Source: Sulfuricaulis limicola | Lineage (GTDB): Bacteria; Pseudomonadota; Gammaproteobacteria; Acidiferrobacterales; Sulfurifustaceae | DNA length: 64,000 bases | Direction: 5' to 3' | NCBI RefSeq assembly: GCF_002355735.1 | Contig: NZ_AP014879.1 | Coordinates: 2,294,001 to 2,358,000 of the forward strand | Shown here: positions 1 through 7,460 of the stretch, in pieces | Position numbering within the stretch: position 1 is the stretch's first letter | How the letters are laid out: each line of letters begins with the position of its first letter | Made by a program: the position numbers and the translations under genes | The notes under the pieces: generated by a model | Database searches by the model: none | The model's input: only the letters and a program-made list of their open reading frames with translations | Told to the model about the DNA's origin: nothing

Positions 1-101
1 TCGTTGCCGAATATCTGCGCGCGGCAAAAACCGTCCGCGTCGGCCAACCCTATATCCCCCGGCTCAAAGGTGCTTCCGGCAACCCCGGATACGCTGTCTG
101 A
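1..101 (+). CDS. 3' end of an unidentified gene (partial)
   Basis: Reading from base 3, an open frame runs in from the left edge and stops with TGA at 99-101, giving about 32 residues that end in NPGYAV. Codon third positions are fairly GC-rich, as in neighbouring genes. The fragment is too short to name. The opposite strand also carries a 60-codon open frame at 50-232 with no recognisable features, so this call is tentative. Bases 102-289 hold no gene I can support; a TAGAAT hexamer at 251-256 could be a -10 element for the next gene, but no good -35 precedes it. Confidence 0.3.
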   Translation, partial: VAEYLRAAKTVRVGQPYIPRLKGASGNPGYAV

Positions 102-289
102 GGCCTGCCGCCATCGCGCCGACAGCGCGGCGAGCGGTATCCGCGATTGTCCCGGCTAATTACTCGTAAATGAAGGCGGTCACCGCGGCGTACTGCCCGA
201 TACCCGTTACAGACGGGCCGGGTCAATAGCAAAAACGTTAATCCCTGAGGTAGAATGTCCCGCTTTTAGCAGCCTGAAGGAACTCAGCG

Positions 290-1186
290 ATGTCCAAGAA
301 GCACCCGATCATCTCCATCACCGGCTCGAGCGGCGCCGGTACCTCCACCGTCAAGGTTGCTTTCGAGCATATTTTCCGGCGCTCGCAGATCAACCCGGCG
401 ATCGTGGAGGGCGACAGCTTCCACCGTTATAACCGCGCCGAAATGCGGCAAGCGATGATCAAGGCCGAGGCCGAGGGCAATCGCAACTTCAGCCATTTCG
501 GTCCCGAGGCCAACATTTTCGAGGAGCTGGAAAAACAGTTCAAGACCTACGGCGAGACCGGTACCGGCAAGAAACGCTACTACCTGCACAACGACGATGA
601 AGCCGCTGTGCATAACAAGCGGCTTGGCACGTCGCTCAAGGGCGGCGAGTTCACGCCGTGGGAAGACATCCCCCCCGGCACCGATCTCCTGTTCTACGAA
701 GGCCTGCACGGCGGCGTGGTGGACGCCAAGGCCGGCGTCGACGTCGCCAAGTGGGTGGATCTGCTGGTCGGCGTGGTGCCGATCGTCAATCTCGAATGGA
801 TCCAGAAAATTCAGCGCGACACCGCCGAACGCGGTTATTCCGCCGAGGCCGTGGTGGACACCATTCTGCGCCGCATGTACGACTACGTGCATTACATCAC
901 GCCGCAATTCTCGCGCTCGCACATCGACTTTCAGCGCGTGCCGGTGGTGGACACCTCCAATCCCTTCATCGCGCGCGACATCCCCACCGCAGACGAGAGC
1001 CTGGTCGTGATCCGTTTCCGCGACCCCAAGAACGTCGATTTCCCCTACTTTCTGAGCATGATCAACGGCTCGTTCATGTCCCGCCCCAACACCATCGTCG
1101 TGCCCGGCGGCAAGATGGGCTTCGCCATGGAAATCATCCTCACGCCGATAATTCACAAACTGCTTGAAAACAAAAAGAAAGCTTAA
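290..1186 (+). CDS. prkB: phosphoribulokinase (PrkB type)
   Basis: This is a 298-residue phosphoribulokinase of the proteobacterial class (usual length about 290). It phosphorylates ribulose 5-phosphate with ATP to make ribulose 1,5-bisphosphate, the CO2 acceptor of the Calvin cycle. A P-loop GSSGAGTS lies at residues 12-19, followed by the family's VEGDSFHRY and FYEGLHGG segments. The ATG has an AAGGAAC ribosome-binding site about 8 bases upstream. No RuBisCO or other Calvin gene lies in the window, so autotrophy is suggested rather than shown. Some heterotrophs such as E. coli carry a homologue of unclear role. Confidence 0.93.
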   Translation: MSKKHPIISITGSSGAGTSTVKVAFEHIFRRSQINPAIVEGDSFHRYNRAEMRQAMIKAEAEGNRNFSHFGPEANIFEELEKQFKTYGETGTGKKRYYLHNDDEAAVHNKRLGTSLKGGEFTPWEDIPPGTDLLFYEGLHGGVVDAKAGVDVAKWVDLLVGVVPIVNLEWIQKIQRDTAERGYSAEAVVDTILRRMYDYVHYITPQFSRSHIDFQRVPVVDTSNPFIARDIPTADESLVVIRFRDPKNVDFPYFLSMINGSFMSRPNTIVVPGGKMGFAMEIILTPIIHKLLENKKKA

Positions 1187-1254
1187 GCCGTTCGCGCCTT
1201 CCCGACAGTGAAATTCGCGCCGTTTTGGCGCGAAACTTGCTGTATCTTTATGAT

Positions 1255-2538
1255 ATGAAAAAGAAGATTGCCGTACAGGATCTTCAGCGCGGCATGTATG
1301 TCTCCGAGCTGGTGGGCCGCCATTGGCGCGAAACGCCGTTCCTGTTCCAGGGCTTCGAGATCCAGTCGGACGAACAGATCGAGGAAATCGGTCGCTATTG
1401 CCGGCACGTCTATATCGACACCGAACAGGGAATCGACGTGTCGTCGAGGCCCCGTCCGACCGCCAGCACATCGCCGATCCTGATTGTGCCTCCGGAGAAA
1501 AAAGAACCCATCATAAAATTTGAAAAGGTGATCGAACGGTTTGCGCCGGGTCACCGGCGCCCGCCGCGCTACCAGGACGTCACCACGCTCGAGGAGGAGA
1601 TCGGCCACGCCCGGGAAATCGTCACCGAAACCCGCGAGGCCGTGTACGACATCATGACCGACGTGCGCCTCGGCCGCTCAATCAACACCACCGCCGCCAA
1701 GAAGGTCGTGGCCGACATGGTGGACAGCGTCATCCGCAATCCGGACGCGCTCATGTGCCTCAACCAGCTCAAGGACAAGGACGAGTACACCGCGCTGCAC
1801 AGCCTGCGGGTCTGCGTGCTGGCACTGGCCTTTGGCCGGCACCTGGATCTCACGGACGAAGAACTGAATCTTCTCGGTATCGGCGCGCTGCTGCACGATA
1901 TCGGCAAGATGAAAGTTCCGAATGACATCATCAACAAGCCGGGCAAGCTCACCGACGAGGAATTTTCCCTCATGAAGAGTCACGTCCCGCAGGGCGTCGG
2001 CATCCTCGAACAGACGCACGGCATCTCTTCCGTCTCCATCGATGTCGCGCGTTACCATCATGAACGTTACGCCGGCGGGGGCTACGCCAACGGATCCAAG
2101 GGCGATCAGATCGGACTCTTTGGATCCATCGGGGGCATCGTGGATTGCTACGACGCCATCACCTCGGATCGTTCTTACCATGCCGGGCTGTCAGCGCACG
2201 ATGCGCTCACGAAAATGTACTCCTGGCGCGGCCGGGATTTCCAGCCGCTGCTGGTAGAGCAGTTCATCCAGTGCATGGGTATCTACCCCATCGGCAGCGT
2301 CGTCGAGCTCAACAATGGCAGTATCGGGGTGGTCGTCTCCATCAACCGCACGCGCCGCCTCAGACCCAAGGTGGCGATGGTACTCAATTCCGACAAAACG
2401 CCCTTCACACCGGCCAAGGTTATCGATCTCATGCACGAGGGATCCGAAGGCGCCCACCGGGGACTGGAGATCCGCAAGGTGCTGCCGCCGGGCGAGCACG
2501 GCGTGATTCCCACCAAATACATTCCCCTCGGCGCCTGA
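1255..2538 (+). CDS. DUF3391 / HD-GYP-type domain protein with degenerate GYP motif
   Basis: The 427-residue protein has an N-terminal DUF3391 region (about residues 1-90), a linker, and an HD-GYP-type metal-dependent phosphohydrolase domain, the class that hydrolyses cyclic di-GMP. HDIGK is intact (HD at 214-215) and HHER follows at 268-271. The signature normally reading DG-x-GYP is AGGGYANG here, so the Asp and Pro of the motif are missing. Catalysis or partner binding may therefore differ. I chose the ATG at 1255 because the DUF3391 homology begins there; a TTG at 1225 is in frame, and neither has a convincing Shine-Dalgarno sequence. There are no membrane segments, so it is probably cytoplasmic. 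Confidence 0.85.
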   Translation: MKKKIAVQDLQRGMYVSELVGRHWRETPFLFQGFEIQSDEQIEEIGRYCRHVYIDTEQGIDVSSRPRPTASTSPILIVPPEKKEPIIKFEKVIERFAPGHRRPPRYQDVTTLEEEIGHAREIVTETREAVYDIMTDVRLGRSINTTAAKKVVADMVDSVIRNPDALMCLNQLKDKDEYTALHSLRVCVLALAFGRHLDLTDEELNLLGIGALLHDIGKMKVPNDIINKPGKLTDEEFSLMKSHVPQGVGILEQTHGISSVSIDVARYHHERYAGGGYANGSKGDQIGLFGSIGGIVDCYDAITSDRSYHAGLSAHDALTKMYSWRGRDFQPLLVEQFIQCMGIYPIGSVVELNNGSIGVVVSINRTRRLRPKVAMVLNSDKTPFTPAKVIDLMHEGSEGAHRGLEIRKVLPPGEHGVIPTKYIPLGA

Positions 2539-2544
2539 TCGCCA

Positions 2545-2567
2545 CGGGCGCGCCCGGGGCGCGCCCG
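2545..2567 (+). terminator. GC-rich hairpin after the HD-GYP gene
   Basis: A perfect 10-bp stem (2545-2554 with 2558-2567) with a 3-nt loop starts seven bases after the stop codon. It lacks a real U-tract, being followed by a mixed AT-rich stretch, so it may be a weak terminator or only an RNA-stabilising structure. Confidence 0.4.
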
Positions 2568-2692
2568 CATGTGTAAAGATTTATTGTCCCTTGCGATACG
2601 ACTGGCGCCCTGCGGGCGTGCTGCGCATAATACCCGCCGGCGCAGGGCGTTTGCCCTTTCGTTTTATACGGTAAATCACAGGAGAGTTCCGG

Positions 2693-3319
2693 ATGAGTGA
2701 CGCGTTGAATTATCTGGTCGGCGCCCGGCCCGAAGCGATGAAGGCCTATCTCAAGTTCCTGAAGGAAACGGGCAAATCGCTCGACCCCAAGACCCGCATG
2801 CTGATCACCGTCATCACCAAGATCGCGGTCCAGACCGAAGGCGGGCTCCGCCAGTATCTGCCGCGCGCGCTCGACGCCGGGGCCACGCCCAACGAGATCC
2901 TCGACGCCATTCTGCACGCCTTTCCCGCGCTCGGGCTGGCCAAGATCGTGTGGGCCGTCGATATCCTGCTCGACATGGATATCCCGGAGTTCCGCGCCGA
3001 GAATTTGGGCAAGGAAAAGCGCTGGCACGATGTCAAACCGGCAGACCAGATTCCGGAAGGCAAGATCACCTACTGCGACAGCGACGGGCGCAGCCTGTTC
3101 GTCTACCGCGTCAATGGCGAGTTCAGCGTCTACGACAGCCGCTGTCCGCATCAGGTCACCAATATTCCGCATCTGGCGCTGGAGGGTTTCCGGCTCACCT
3201 GCCCCAAGCATCATTGGGCCTTCGACATCAAAACCGGGGAGTGCGTGGAAAAGGGTAATCGGCCGCTGAAACGGTTCGAGTCCAAGGTGGAGAATGGCCG
3301 CTTGTTCGCACGCTGGTAA
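2693..3319 (+). CDS. carboxymuconolactone decarboxylase-like / Rieske ferredoxin fusion
   Basis: A 208-residue protein made of two parts. Residues about 1-100 resemble the CMD/AhpD-like helical fold but lack the CxxC redox pair of AhpD. Residues about 110-208 form a Rieske [2Fe-2S] domain with C151-P-H153, sixteen residues, then C170-P-K-H173, the full ligand set. The domain order and the absence of a signal peptide point to a small cytoplasmic electron carrier or a self-contained redox protein; the substrate is unknown. A good ribosome-binding site (AGGAGAG) precedes the ATG. The next gene starts 12 bases after the stop, so they are probably co-transcribed. Confidence 0.8.
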   Translation: MSDALNYLVGARPEAMKAYLKFLKETGKSLDPKTRMLITVITKIAVQTEGGLRQYLPRALDAGATPNEILDAILHAFPALGLAKIVWAVDILLDMDIPEFRAENLGKEKRWHDVKPADQIPEGKITYCDSDGRSLFVYRVNGEFSVYDSRCPHQVTNIPHLALEGFRLTCPKHHWAFDIKTGECVEKGNRPLKRFESKVENGRLFARW

Positions 3320-3331
3320 ACCGCGATTCGG

Positions 3332-3811
3332 GTGGATGAACACGACATGACGGGATACTTCACCCCCGCGGAGATCGTCGCGCAGCTGCGGGACGACCGG
3401 CCGCGCGGGAAATGCCGGCACGAGGACAAACGCGCCGGGCTGACGACGCAGATACAGCAGGACATCGCGCGCCTGATCTGCACCGCGAGCGACACCAATT
3501 ATTTCAGTTACCTCATCACCAAGCGCGGCGAACTGGCGCTGGTCATCGGCGTGCGCGGCGATCCGCAAAACCGCACCGTCACCCTCGAGCTCATCCGGCA
3601 TCGCCGGCGCATCGCCTATTTTTCCTACAGCGATCCGGTACTGAGCATACAGGACCTGCGCCAGCGCAAAAGCATGACCGAACGCACGGGAGCCAATGCG
3701 CTCAGGATTCTCTCCGACGAAGGCTCGCTTACCCATCTGATCGCCATGCGCGCCCTGCTCTACGAGAAACTGCCCGCCAAGGGGCGAGCACTCACGCTGC
3801 TGGCGAATTGA
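3332..3811 (+). CDS. conserved-looking hypothetical protein, 159 aa
   Basis: I do not recognise the family. The 159-residue product starts at GTG 3332, or possibly at ATG 3347, which would make it 154 residues; neither start has a strong ribosome-binding site. It is soluble and mixed alpha/beta in appearance, with many basic and Thr residues, and no signal peptide or membrane segment. Its position 12 bp after the CMD-Rieske gene suggests an operon. Its 3' end overlaps the convergent thpR by 20 bp, and codon usage matches its neighbours, so it is likely a real gene. Confidence 0.65.
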   Translation: MDEHDMTGYFTPAEIVAQLRDDRPRGKCRHEDKRAGLTTQIQQDIARLICTASDTNYFSYLITKRGELALVIGVRGDPQNRTVTLELIRHRRRIAYFSYSDPVLSIQDLRQRKSMTERTGANALRILSDEGSLTHLIAMRALLYEKLPAKGRALTLLAN

Positions 3812-4355
3812 GCGGCCAGGAACGCAGAATTTCGTAGCGCGCGCCGCCGGCATGTGTATGTGATCGCACCAGATGGAACCGGTTTATCTCCCACGCGCGG
3901 GGTTCCATGGAAGCAACGGCGTTATGCAGATGCGTCTTGCGTGCGAGCGTCAGGTGCGCCGCGTAGGGACGCTTCTCCGCATCATAGCCGCAAGCGACAA
4001 GCCCGGCATTCAGCTCCTGCACCAGCTGTATCAATAGCGATGGGGTCTGATTCGGACCCGCCCACAGGATGCCGGGCTTTGGCCAATAACCCATCTGTTC
4101 AAGCATCAGCGTGAAAGATGTGGCGCGAATCGCGGTGGCCGCCTGCTCGGCACATTCCCGGAACGACGCGTTAACCGAACCCAGGAAGGCCAGCGTCAGA
4201 TGAATATTCTCCGGCGCCACGCGTCGGCCGGCGCCGCCGCGCAAAGCATTGCCGGCGAGCCGGTGAAGTTCGCGGCTCAATTCGGCCGGCGGCCACAGCG
4301 CAAAGAACAGTCGCTGTGTCGGCGTTGCTGGCAACGGTGTGGTGACAGGAGTCAT
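3792..4355 (-). CDS. thpR: RNA 2',3'-cyclic phosphodiesterase (2'-5' RNA ligase family)
   Basis: The 187-residue protein belongs to the 2H phosphoesterase superfamily. Both HxTx catalytic motifs are present: HLTL at 52-55 and HLTL at 134-137. The bacterial family opens 2',3'-cyclic phosphates on RNA and can ligate tRNA halves through a 2'-5' bond in vitro. N-terminal QRLFFALWP is the usual start of the fold, so the first dozen residues may be a dispensable extension. It converges on the unknown ORF at 3332-3811 and overlaps it by 20 bp. Confidence 0.88.
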   Translation of the reverse strand: MTPVTTPLPATPTQRLFFALWPPAELSRELHRLAGNALRGGAGRRVAPENIHLTLAFLGSVNASFRECAEQAATAIRATSFTLMLEQMGYWPKPGILWAGPNQTPSLLIQLVQELNAGLVACGYDAEKRPYAAHLTLARKTHLHNAVASMEPRAWEINRFHLVRSHTHAGGARYEILRSWPLNSPAA

Positions 4356-4395
4356 CGGTAATCTGCGTAAACCCGGCGGAGCTTATACAGAAATA

Positions 4396-4413
4396 GTGAC
4401 TCAGCGAAGTCAC
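4396..4413 (-). terminator. short hairpin downstream of tRNA-Lys
   Basis: A 6-bp stem (4396-4401 with 4408-4413) read leftward is followed by TATTTCT, 25 bases past the tRNA 3' end. It is a plausible but weak intrinsic terminator for the tRNA transcript. Confidence 0.35.
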
Positions 4414-4437
4414 GACGACAACACGATCAAGGGAATA

Positions 4438-4513
4438 TGGTGGGCCGTGGCAGATTCGAACTGCCGACCAACTGGTTAAAAGCCAGCTGCTCTACCGACT
4501 GAGCTAACGGCCC
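4438..4513 (-). tRNA. tRNA-Lys (anticodon UUU)
   Basis: On the minus strand a complete cloverleaf begins GGGCCGT and its acceptor pairs with ACGGCCC. The D-arm reads AGCTCAGTCGGTAGAGC, the anticodon loop CTTTTAA contains TTT, and the T-arm carries GTTCGAATC. The discriminator is A (4441), and CCA is encoded at 4440-4438. It reads Lys AAA/AAG codons. It stands alone, with its own promoter just upstream. Confidence 0.97.
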
Positions 4514-4542
4514 GCGCGGGAAGGGAAAAAACAGGAGGCGGC

Positions 4543-4571
4543 ATTATCCAGAGGCGGCATCGACCTGTCAA
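4543..4571 (-). promoter_or_regulatory. sigma70 promoter of tRNA-Lys
   Basis: On the minus strand TTGACA (4571-4566), a 17-bp spacer and GATAAT (4548-4543) form a near-consensus sigma70 promoter. The predicted start is about 20-25 bases before the tRNA 5' end. A GC-rich stretch follows the -10, as is common for stable-RNA promoters. Confidence 0.75.
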
Positions 4572-4609
4572 ACCAAACTGCGCGGGCAGTGACTGCCGGG
4601 TGTGGCGTG

Positions 4610-5749
4610 TTACGGGCCGGGAGCGGGCAGCAGCTTCATGTCCGCCAGTGACAGTCTCAGCGAGCGCCAGAACGGCTGCTCGTCAAGCATGTGGCCCTGC
4701 ACCTTCATGGTCAGCGCCGCGCCGAAGATGATCGTGAACAGCGTGATCACCGAGCCGAACGCCAGCGTGGACATGCCGGTGACGCCCTGGCCGATGGTGC
4801 AACCGAGCGCGATGACGCCGCCAAAACCCATCAGCACGCCGCCGATGACGTGATTTACCATATCCTCGCGCGAGCTGAAGGTTTCGATGCGGAAAGTGCC
4901 CGACACCAAGGCATACAGAAACGAACCGGTGATGATGCCGAATACGGCGGCGATGCCGAAGTTGATGGTGGAGCCTGTATAGGTCATCAGGTAATTCAGG
5001 TTCTCCGCCACCGGCGCGACGAAGGTGTAGGACTCCAGCCGCACCGGCTCGAATTCGTCAAAGCCGAGTTTGCCGGTGATGTACCAGCCGGCGACGACGA
5101 GCAGGCCGATGCTGGTCCCGGCAAAAAGATTCTTGTAGCTGGCGAGGAATTCCCTGCTCGCCAGCGCATAGAGGGTGAAGCCGAGGCCGACGACGGCCGC
5201 CACCACCCAGCGTACCGCCTGCATGTCGGTCGCGCCGGCCAGTGATTGAATCAGTGTCGCGATGCCCTGATCCGGCACGTTGCGCGCGGCCAGGTCCAGG
5301 TTCGTGACCTCGATGGCGTTGATGCGCACCGGCGCAATCAGTCCGCGCAAGGTCATGTAAGCGGTGATGGCCATCAACAGCATCACCACCAGCGATTTCA
5401 GGTTACCGCCACCGAACCGCACCAGGGTGCGCTGCCCGCAGCCGCCGCCCAGGGTCATGCCGACGCCGAAGAGAAACCCGCCGAGGGCGTGACCGAGCCA
5501 GCCGAAATTGGCCGTGAGATAAATGGACTGGCCGAGGTCGACCACTCCCCATGCCTGCATCAGCTGCGTGCCGATGATGGCGACGCCGATGGCGAGAAAC
5601 CACGCCCGCAGACGGTTCTTGTCGTCCATGTTCACCCAGTCGCTGACCGCGCCCATGGTGCAGAAATTGGTCTTGTTGGCGATGGCGCCGAACACCACGG
5701 CCGCCAGAAAACCCCACAGCGCCACGTTCTGAACATTACTCAGTTCCAT
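4610..5749 (-). CDS. YeeE/YedE family sulfur-compound permease
   Basis: The 379-residue inner-membrane protein has about ten hydrophobic segments. It carries the cysteine-centred signatures of the YeeE/YedE (TsuA) family: TNFCTMG (C30), GGGCGQRT (C104), and a third Cys in ALGCTIGQG in the C-terminal half. TsuA-type members pass thiosulfate along a path of cysteines, and shorter relatives move other sulfur species. The gene lies divergent to tusA with a 243-bp spacer, which fits a role in supplying sulfur to the TusA/DsrEFH relay. A GGGGGT tract precedes the ATG as ribosome-binding site. Confidence 0.88.
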   Translation of the reverse strand: MELSNVQNVALWGFLAAVVFGAIANKTNFCTMGAVSDWVNMDDKNRLRAWFLAIGVAIIGTQLMQAWGVVDLGQSIYLTANFGWLGHALGGFLFGVGMTLGGGCGQRTLVRFGGGNLKSLVVMLLMAITAYMTLRGLIAPVRINAIEVTNLDLAARNVPDQGIATLIQSLAGATDMQAVRWVVAAVVGLGFTLYALASREFLASYKNLFAGTSIGLLVVAGWYITGKLGFDEFEPVRLESYTFVAPVAENLNYLMTYTGSTINFGIAAVFGIITGSFLYALVSGTFRIETFSSREDMVNHVIGGVLMGFGGVIALGCTIGQGVTGMSTLAFGSVITLFTIIFGAALTMKVQGHMLDEQPFWRSLRLSLADMKLLPAPGP

Positions 5750-5992
5750 AGATACCCCCGGTTATCGCCTTTAATGCAGAAAAAACCGACCATCAGAGAC
5801 GTTACCGCCCGCCGCTTTATTCCTGGCCGTTCATGCCGGGGATTATTTTGCGTCGCTTTGACGTCTAGTGCCATACCACCTGTCTGTCCGGACTGATCTG
5901 GCATGACATTTTGGCACAGCCGGTAATGCTTTCCCCGGAAAACACGGGCGAGTAGAATCATTTTTTTCAGTCATTTTTCATGAGGTACGAAG

Positions 5993-6226
5993 ATGCCGAC
6001 GTTTGATAAAGAACTGGACACCTCGGGACTCAACTGCCCCATGCCCGTTATGAAAACCAAGAAAATGCTGCAATCACTGGAGGCAGGACAGGTGCTGCAT
6101 CTGCTGGCCACGGATGTTGGCACCAAGAGCGATATTCCCGCCCTGGTGAACAAAACCGGCGATCAGATCGTCGAGACCAGCGAAGAAGGCGGCAAGTTTC
6201 ACTTCTATATCAGGAAGGCTTCCTGA
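5993..6226 (+). CDS. tusA: TusA/SirA family sulfur carrier
   Basis: This 77-residue TusA-like protein has the CPxP motif (C15-P-M-P18) that carries a persulfide. TusA proteins shuttle sulfane sulfur between desulfurases, rhodaneses and DsrEFH/TusBCD, either for tRNA thiolation or, in sulfur oxidisers, for dissimilatory oxidation. A GAGGT ribosome-binding site precedes the ATG. It sits between the divergent YeeE permease gene and the convergent dsrH/tusB gene, so the sulfur genes form one locus on both strands. Confidence 0.92.
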   Translation: MPTFDKELDTSGLNCPMPVMKTKKMLQSLEAGQVLHLLATDVGTKSDIPALVNKTGDQIVETSEEGGKFHFYIRKAS

Positions 6227-6228
6227 AA

Positions 6229-6254
6229 TAAAAAAACCGGGCCCGCGCCCGGTT
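6229..6254 (-). terminator. intrinsic terminator of the dsrEFH/tusDCB operon
   Basis: An 8-bp perfect stem (6235-6242 with 6247-6254, loop CCGC) read leftward runs into a stretch of eight U residues (complement of 6229-6236). It lies 25 bp past the dsrH stop. On the + strand there is no following T-run, so it is mainly a minus-strand terminator and also insulates tusA. Confidence 0.85.
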
Positions 6255-6278
6255 GCGGTGTGCGCTTTGGCCGCACAA

Positions 6279-6572
6279 CTACAGCCAGGCGTGCACCGGG
6301 TGCTGTTCCACCAGATCGACAAAATCGCCGTAGCTCGCGACGCGGACCTCCTTGACGAGATTCGCCAGGCCGCGCGCCTTCAGATCGGCGTCGATGGCAT
6401 AAACCGTGTGCCGTTTCACGGCCTGCTCGATCAGGGACGATTTCGCCGTTCCCGCGGATGCCGCGTACACGCCGTCTTCCAGCAACAGGATGACATCGCC
6501 CGGCTGCGCCACGCGCAGGCAATTTTCCAGCGAGCTGTTCTGGAATGGCGACTTGTTGACGGTATGGAGCAT
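6279..6572 (-). CDS. DsrH/TusB family sulfur relay subunit
   Basis: A 97-residue DsrH/TusB-like protein, the third gene of the dsrE-dsrF-dsrH order. Cys18 sits where the sulfur-accepting Cys20 of the Allochromatium DsrH is found; E. coli TusB lacks that Cys, so the protein leans toward the sulfur-oxidiser DsrH type. The subunit joins the other two in a heterohexamer that moves sulfane sulfur to and from TusA. The stop is followed by a strong terminator. The ATG lies 9 bp after the dsrF stop. Confidence 0.85.
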   Translation of the reverse strand: MLHTVNKSPFQNSSLENCLRVAQPGDVILLLEDGVYAASAGTAKSSLIEQAVKRHTVYAIDADLKARGLANLVKEVRVASYGDFVDLVEQHPVHAWL

Positions 6573-6581
6573 GGGAATTTC

Positions 6582-6983
6582 CTAGAATGACACGATGCTG
6601 TGCTGCGCCGCCATCATCGCAGCGATCTCGGCGCTGTCCAGGACCCGGGGCCGGATCGGCGCGTCGGTCTCTTCGTCCCTGCCGATCGTGATGATCGCAT
6701 CCTCGGAAATATTCCGGTCCTTGAGCGACTGCCGATCGACGTAAACTTTCGTCACCTCCCAGTCCACCAGGGCGCCGAGCGAGGCCATGAAGCCCTTGAT
6801 ACCGAGTCCCTTCGTGTCCTGGCCCGGGTGCAGGGCCAGCACGCCGTCATCCAGGAACACCACCGACAGTTCCATGTCGTAGGTCGCGAAGATGAACATG
6901 ACCTCGATGGATTCCTGCACGTAGATGCTGCCGTGCGGCGCCTTGCGCACCGTCACCATGACCTTTTTTCCCGTCGCCGCCAT
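6582..6983 (-). CDS. DsrF/TusC family sulfur relay subunit
   Basis: The 133-residue protein matches the DsrF/TusC layer of the DsrE fold, with the hallmark VFLDDGVLAL segment in the first half and a terminal HSIVSF. It has no cysteine, which is normal for DsrF, a structural subunit of the DsrEFH/TusBCD hexamer. It is co-transcribed with the flanking subunit genes, with gaps of 15 bp upstream and 9 bp downstream. Confidence 0.86.
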   Translation of the reverse strand: MAATGKKVMVTVRKAPHGSIYVQESIEVMFIFATYDMELSVVFLDDGVLALHPGQDTKGLGIKGFMASLGALVDWEVTKVYVDRQSLKDRNISEDAIITIGRDEETDAPIRPRVLDSAEIAAMMAAQHSIVSF

Positions 6984-6998
6984 CAGATCCGCCCTGTA

Positions 6999-7355
6999 TC
7001 AGTCGCCAAAAGTGACCAGCCGGTCGGCTTCGTCGATCAGGCTCGCCAGCTGGCCCAGACCCGAGATGCGGATATTCGGCACCAGCACCTCGTTGGTGAT
7101 GCCGCGGCGCTTGGCCGCGGCGACGCAGACGATCATGTCGATGCCGGTCGCGCCCAGTTCCGACCAGCGTTTGGAGATATGCCGGTCGTCCTGCGGCGGA
7201 TCCATGAGCCGGGTGGCGTTGTACACGCCGTCGTCGTAGAAAAAGATGCCGCGGATGGTATGGCCCTTGGCGAGGGCGGCCTGGATGAAGTTGTACGCGC
7301 TGTCAGAGGCTTCGTGATTGTAGGGGCCTTCCAGAACCAGAACCGATAATTTCAT
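6999..7355 (-). CDS. DsrE/TusD family sulfurtransferase subunit
   Basis: A 118-residue DsrE/TusD protein and the first gene of the triplet. The catalytic cysteine is Cys77 in MIVCVAAAKRRG, matching the active Cys78 of TusD/DsrE. It exchanges persulfide sulfur with TusA. No dsrC/tusE or dsrAB gene follows in the window, so the locus could serve either tRNA 2-thiolation or the sHdr/TusA branch of sulfur oxidation; the Cys in the DsrH partner favours the second. A 105-bp gap separates it from queC upstream. Confidence 0.88.
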   Translation of the reverse strand: MKLSVLVLEGPYNHEASDSAYNFIQAALAKGHTIRGIFFYDDGVYNATRLMDPPQDDRHISKRWSELGATGIDMIVCVAAAKRRGITNEVLVPNIRISGLGQLASLIDEADRLVTFGD

Positions 7356-7460
7356 GCCCGCTCCGAAATACGTGAACCGCGTTCAGTACCGCCCGGGACA
7401 ACTCCTCGAAAGGATAATCGAATATTGCCAATATCGAAGCGGAATGCCAAGCCCGCGACA

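Noticed and set aside
284-1471. 395-codon minus-strand frame opposite prkB
   Set aside because: It is a shadow of prkB, which has clear motifs and a ribosome-binding site on the other strand.
5910-5935. TGGCAC...TGCTT upstream of tusA as a sigma54 promoter
   Set aside because: The distance between the GG and GC elements is about 13 bases rather than the required 10.
6235-6254. Hairpin after tusA as a + strand terminator
   Set aside because: The A-run lies before the stem on the + strand and no T-run follows, so it fits only the minus-strand operon.
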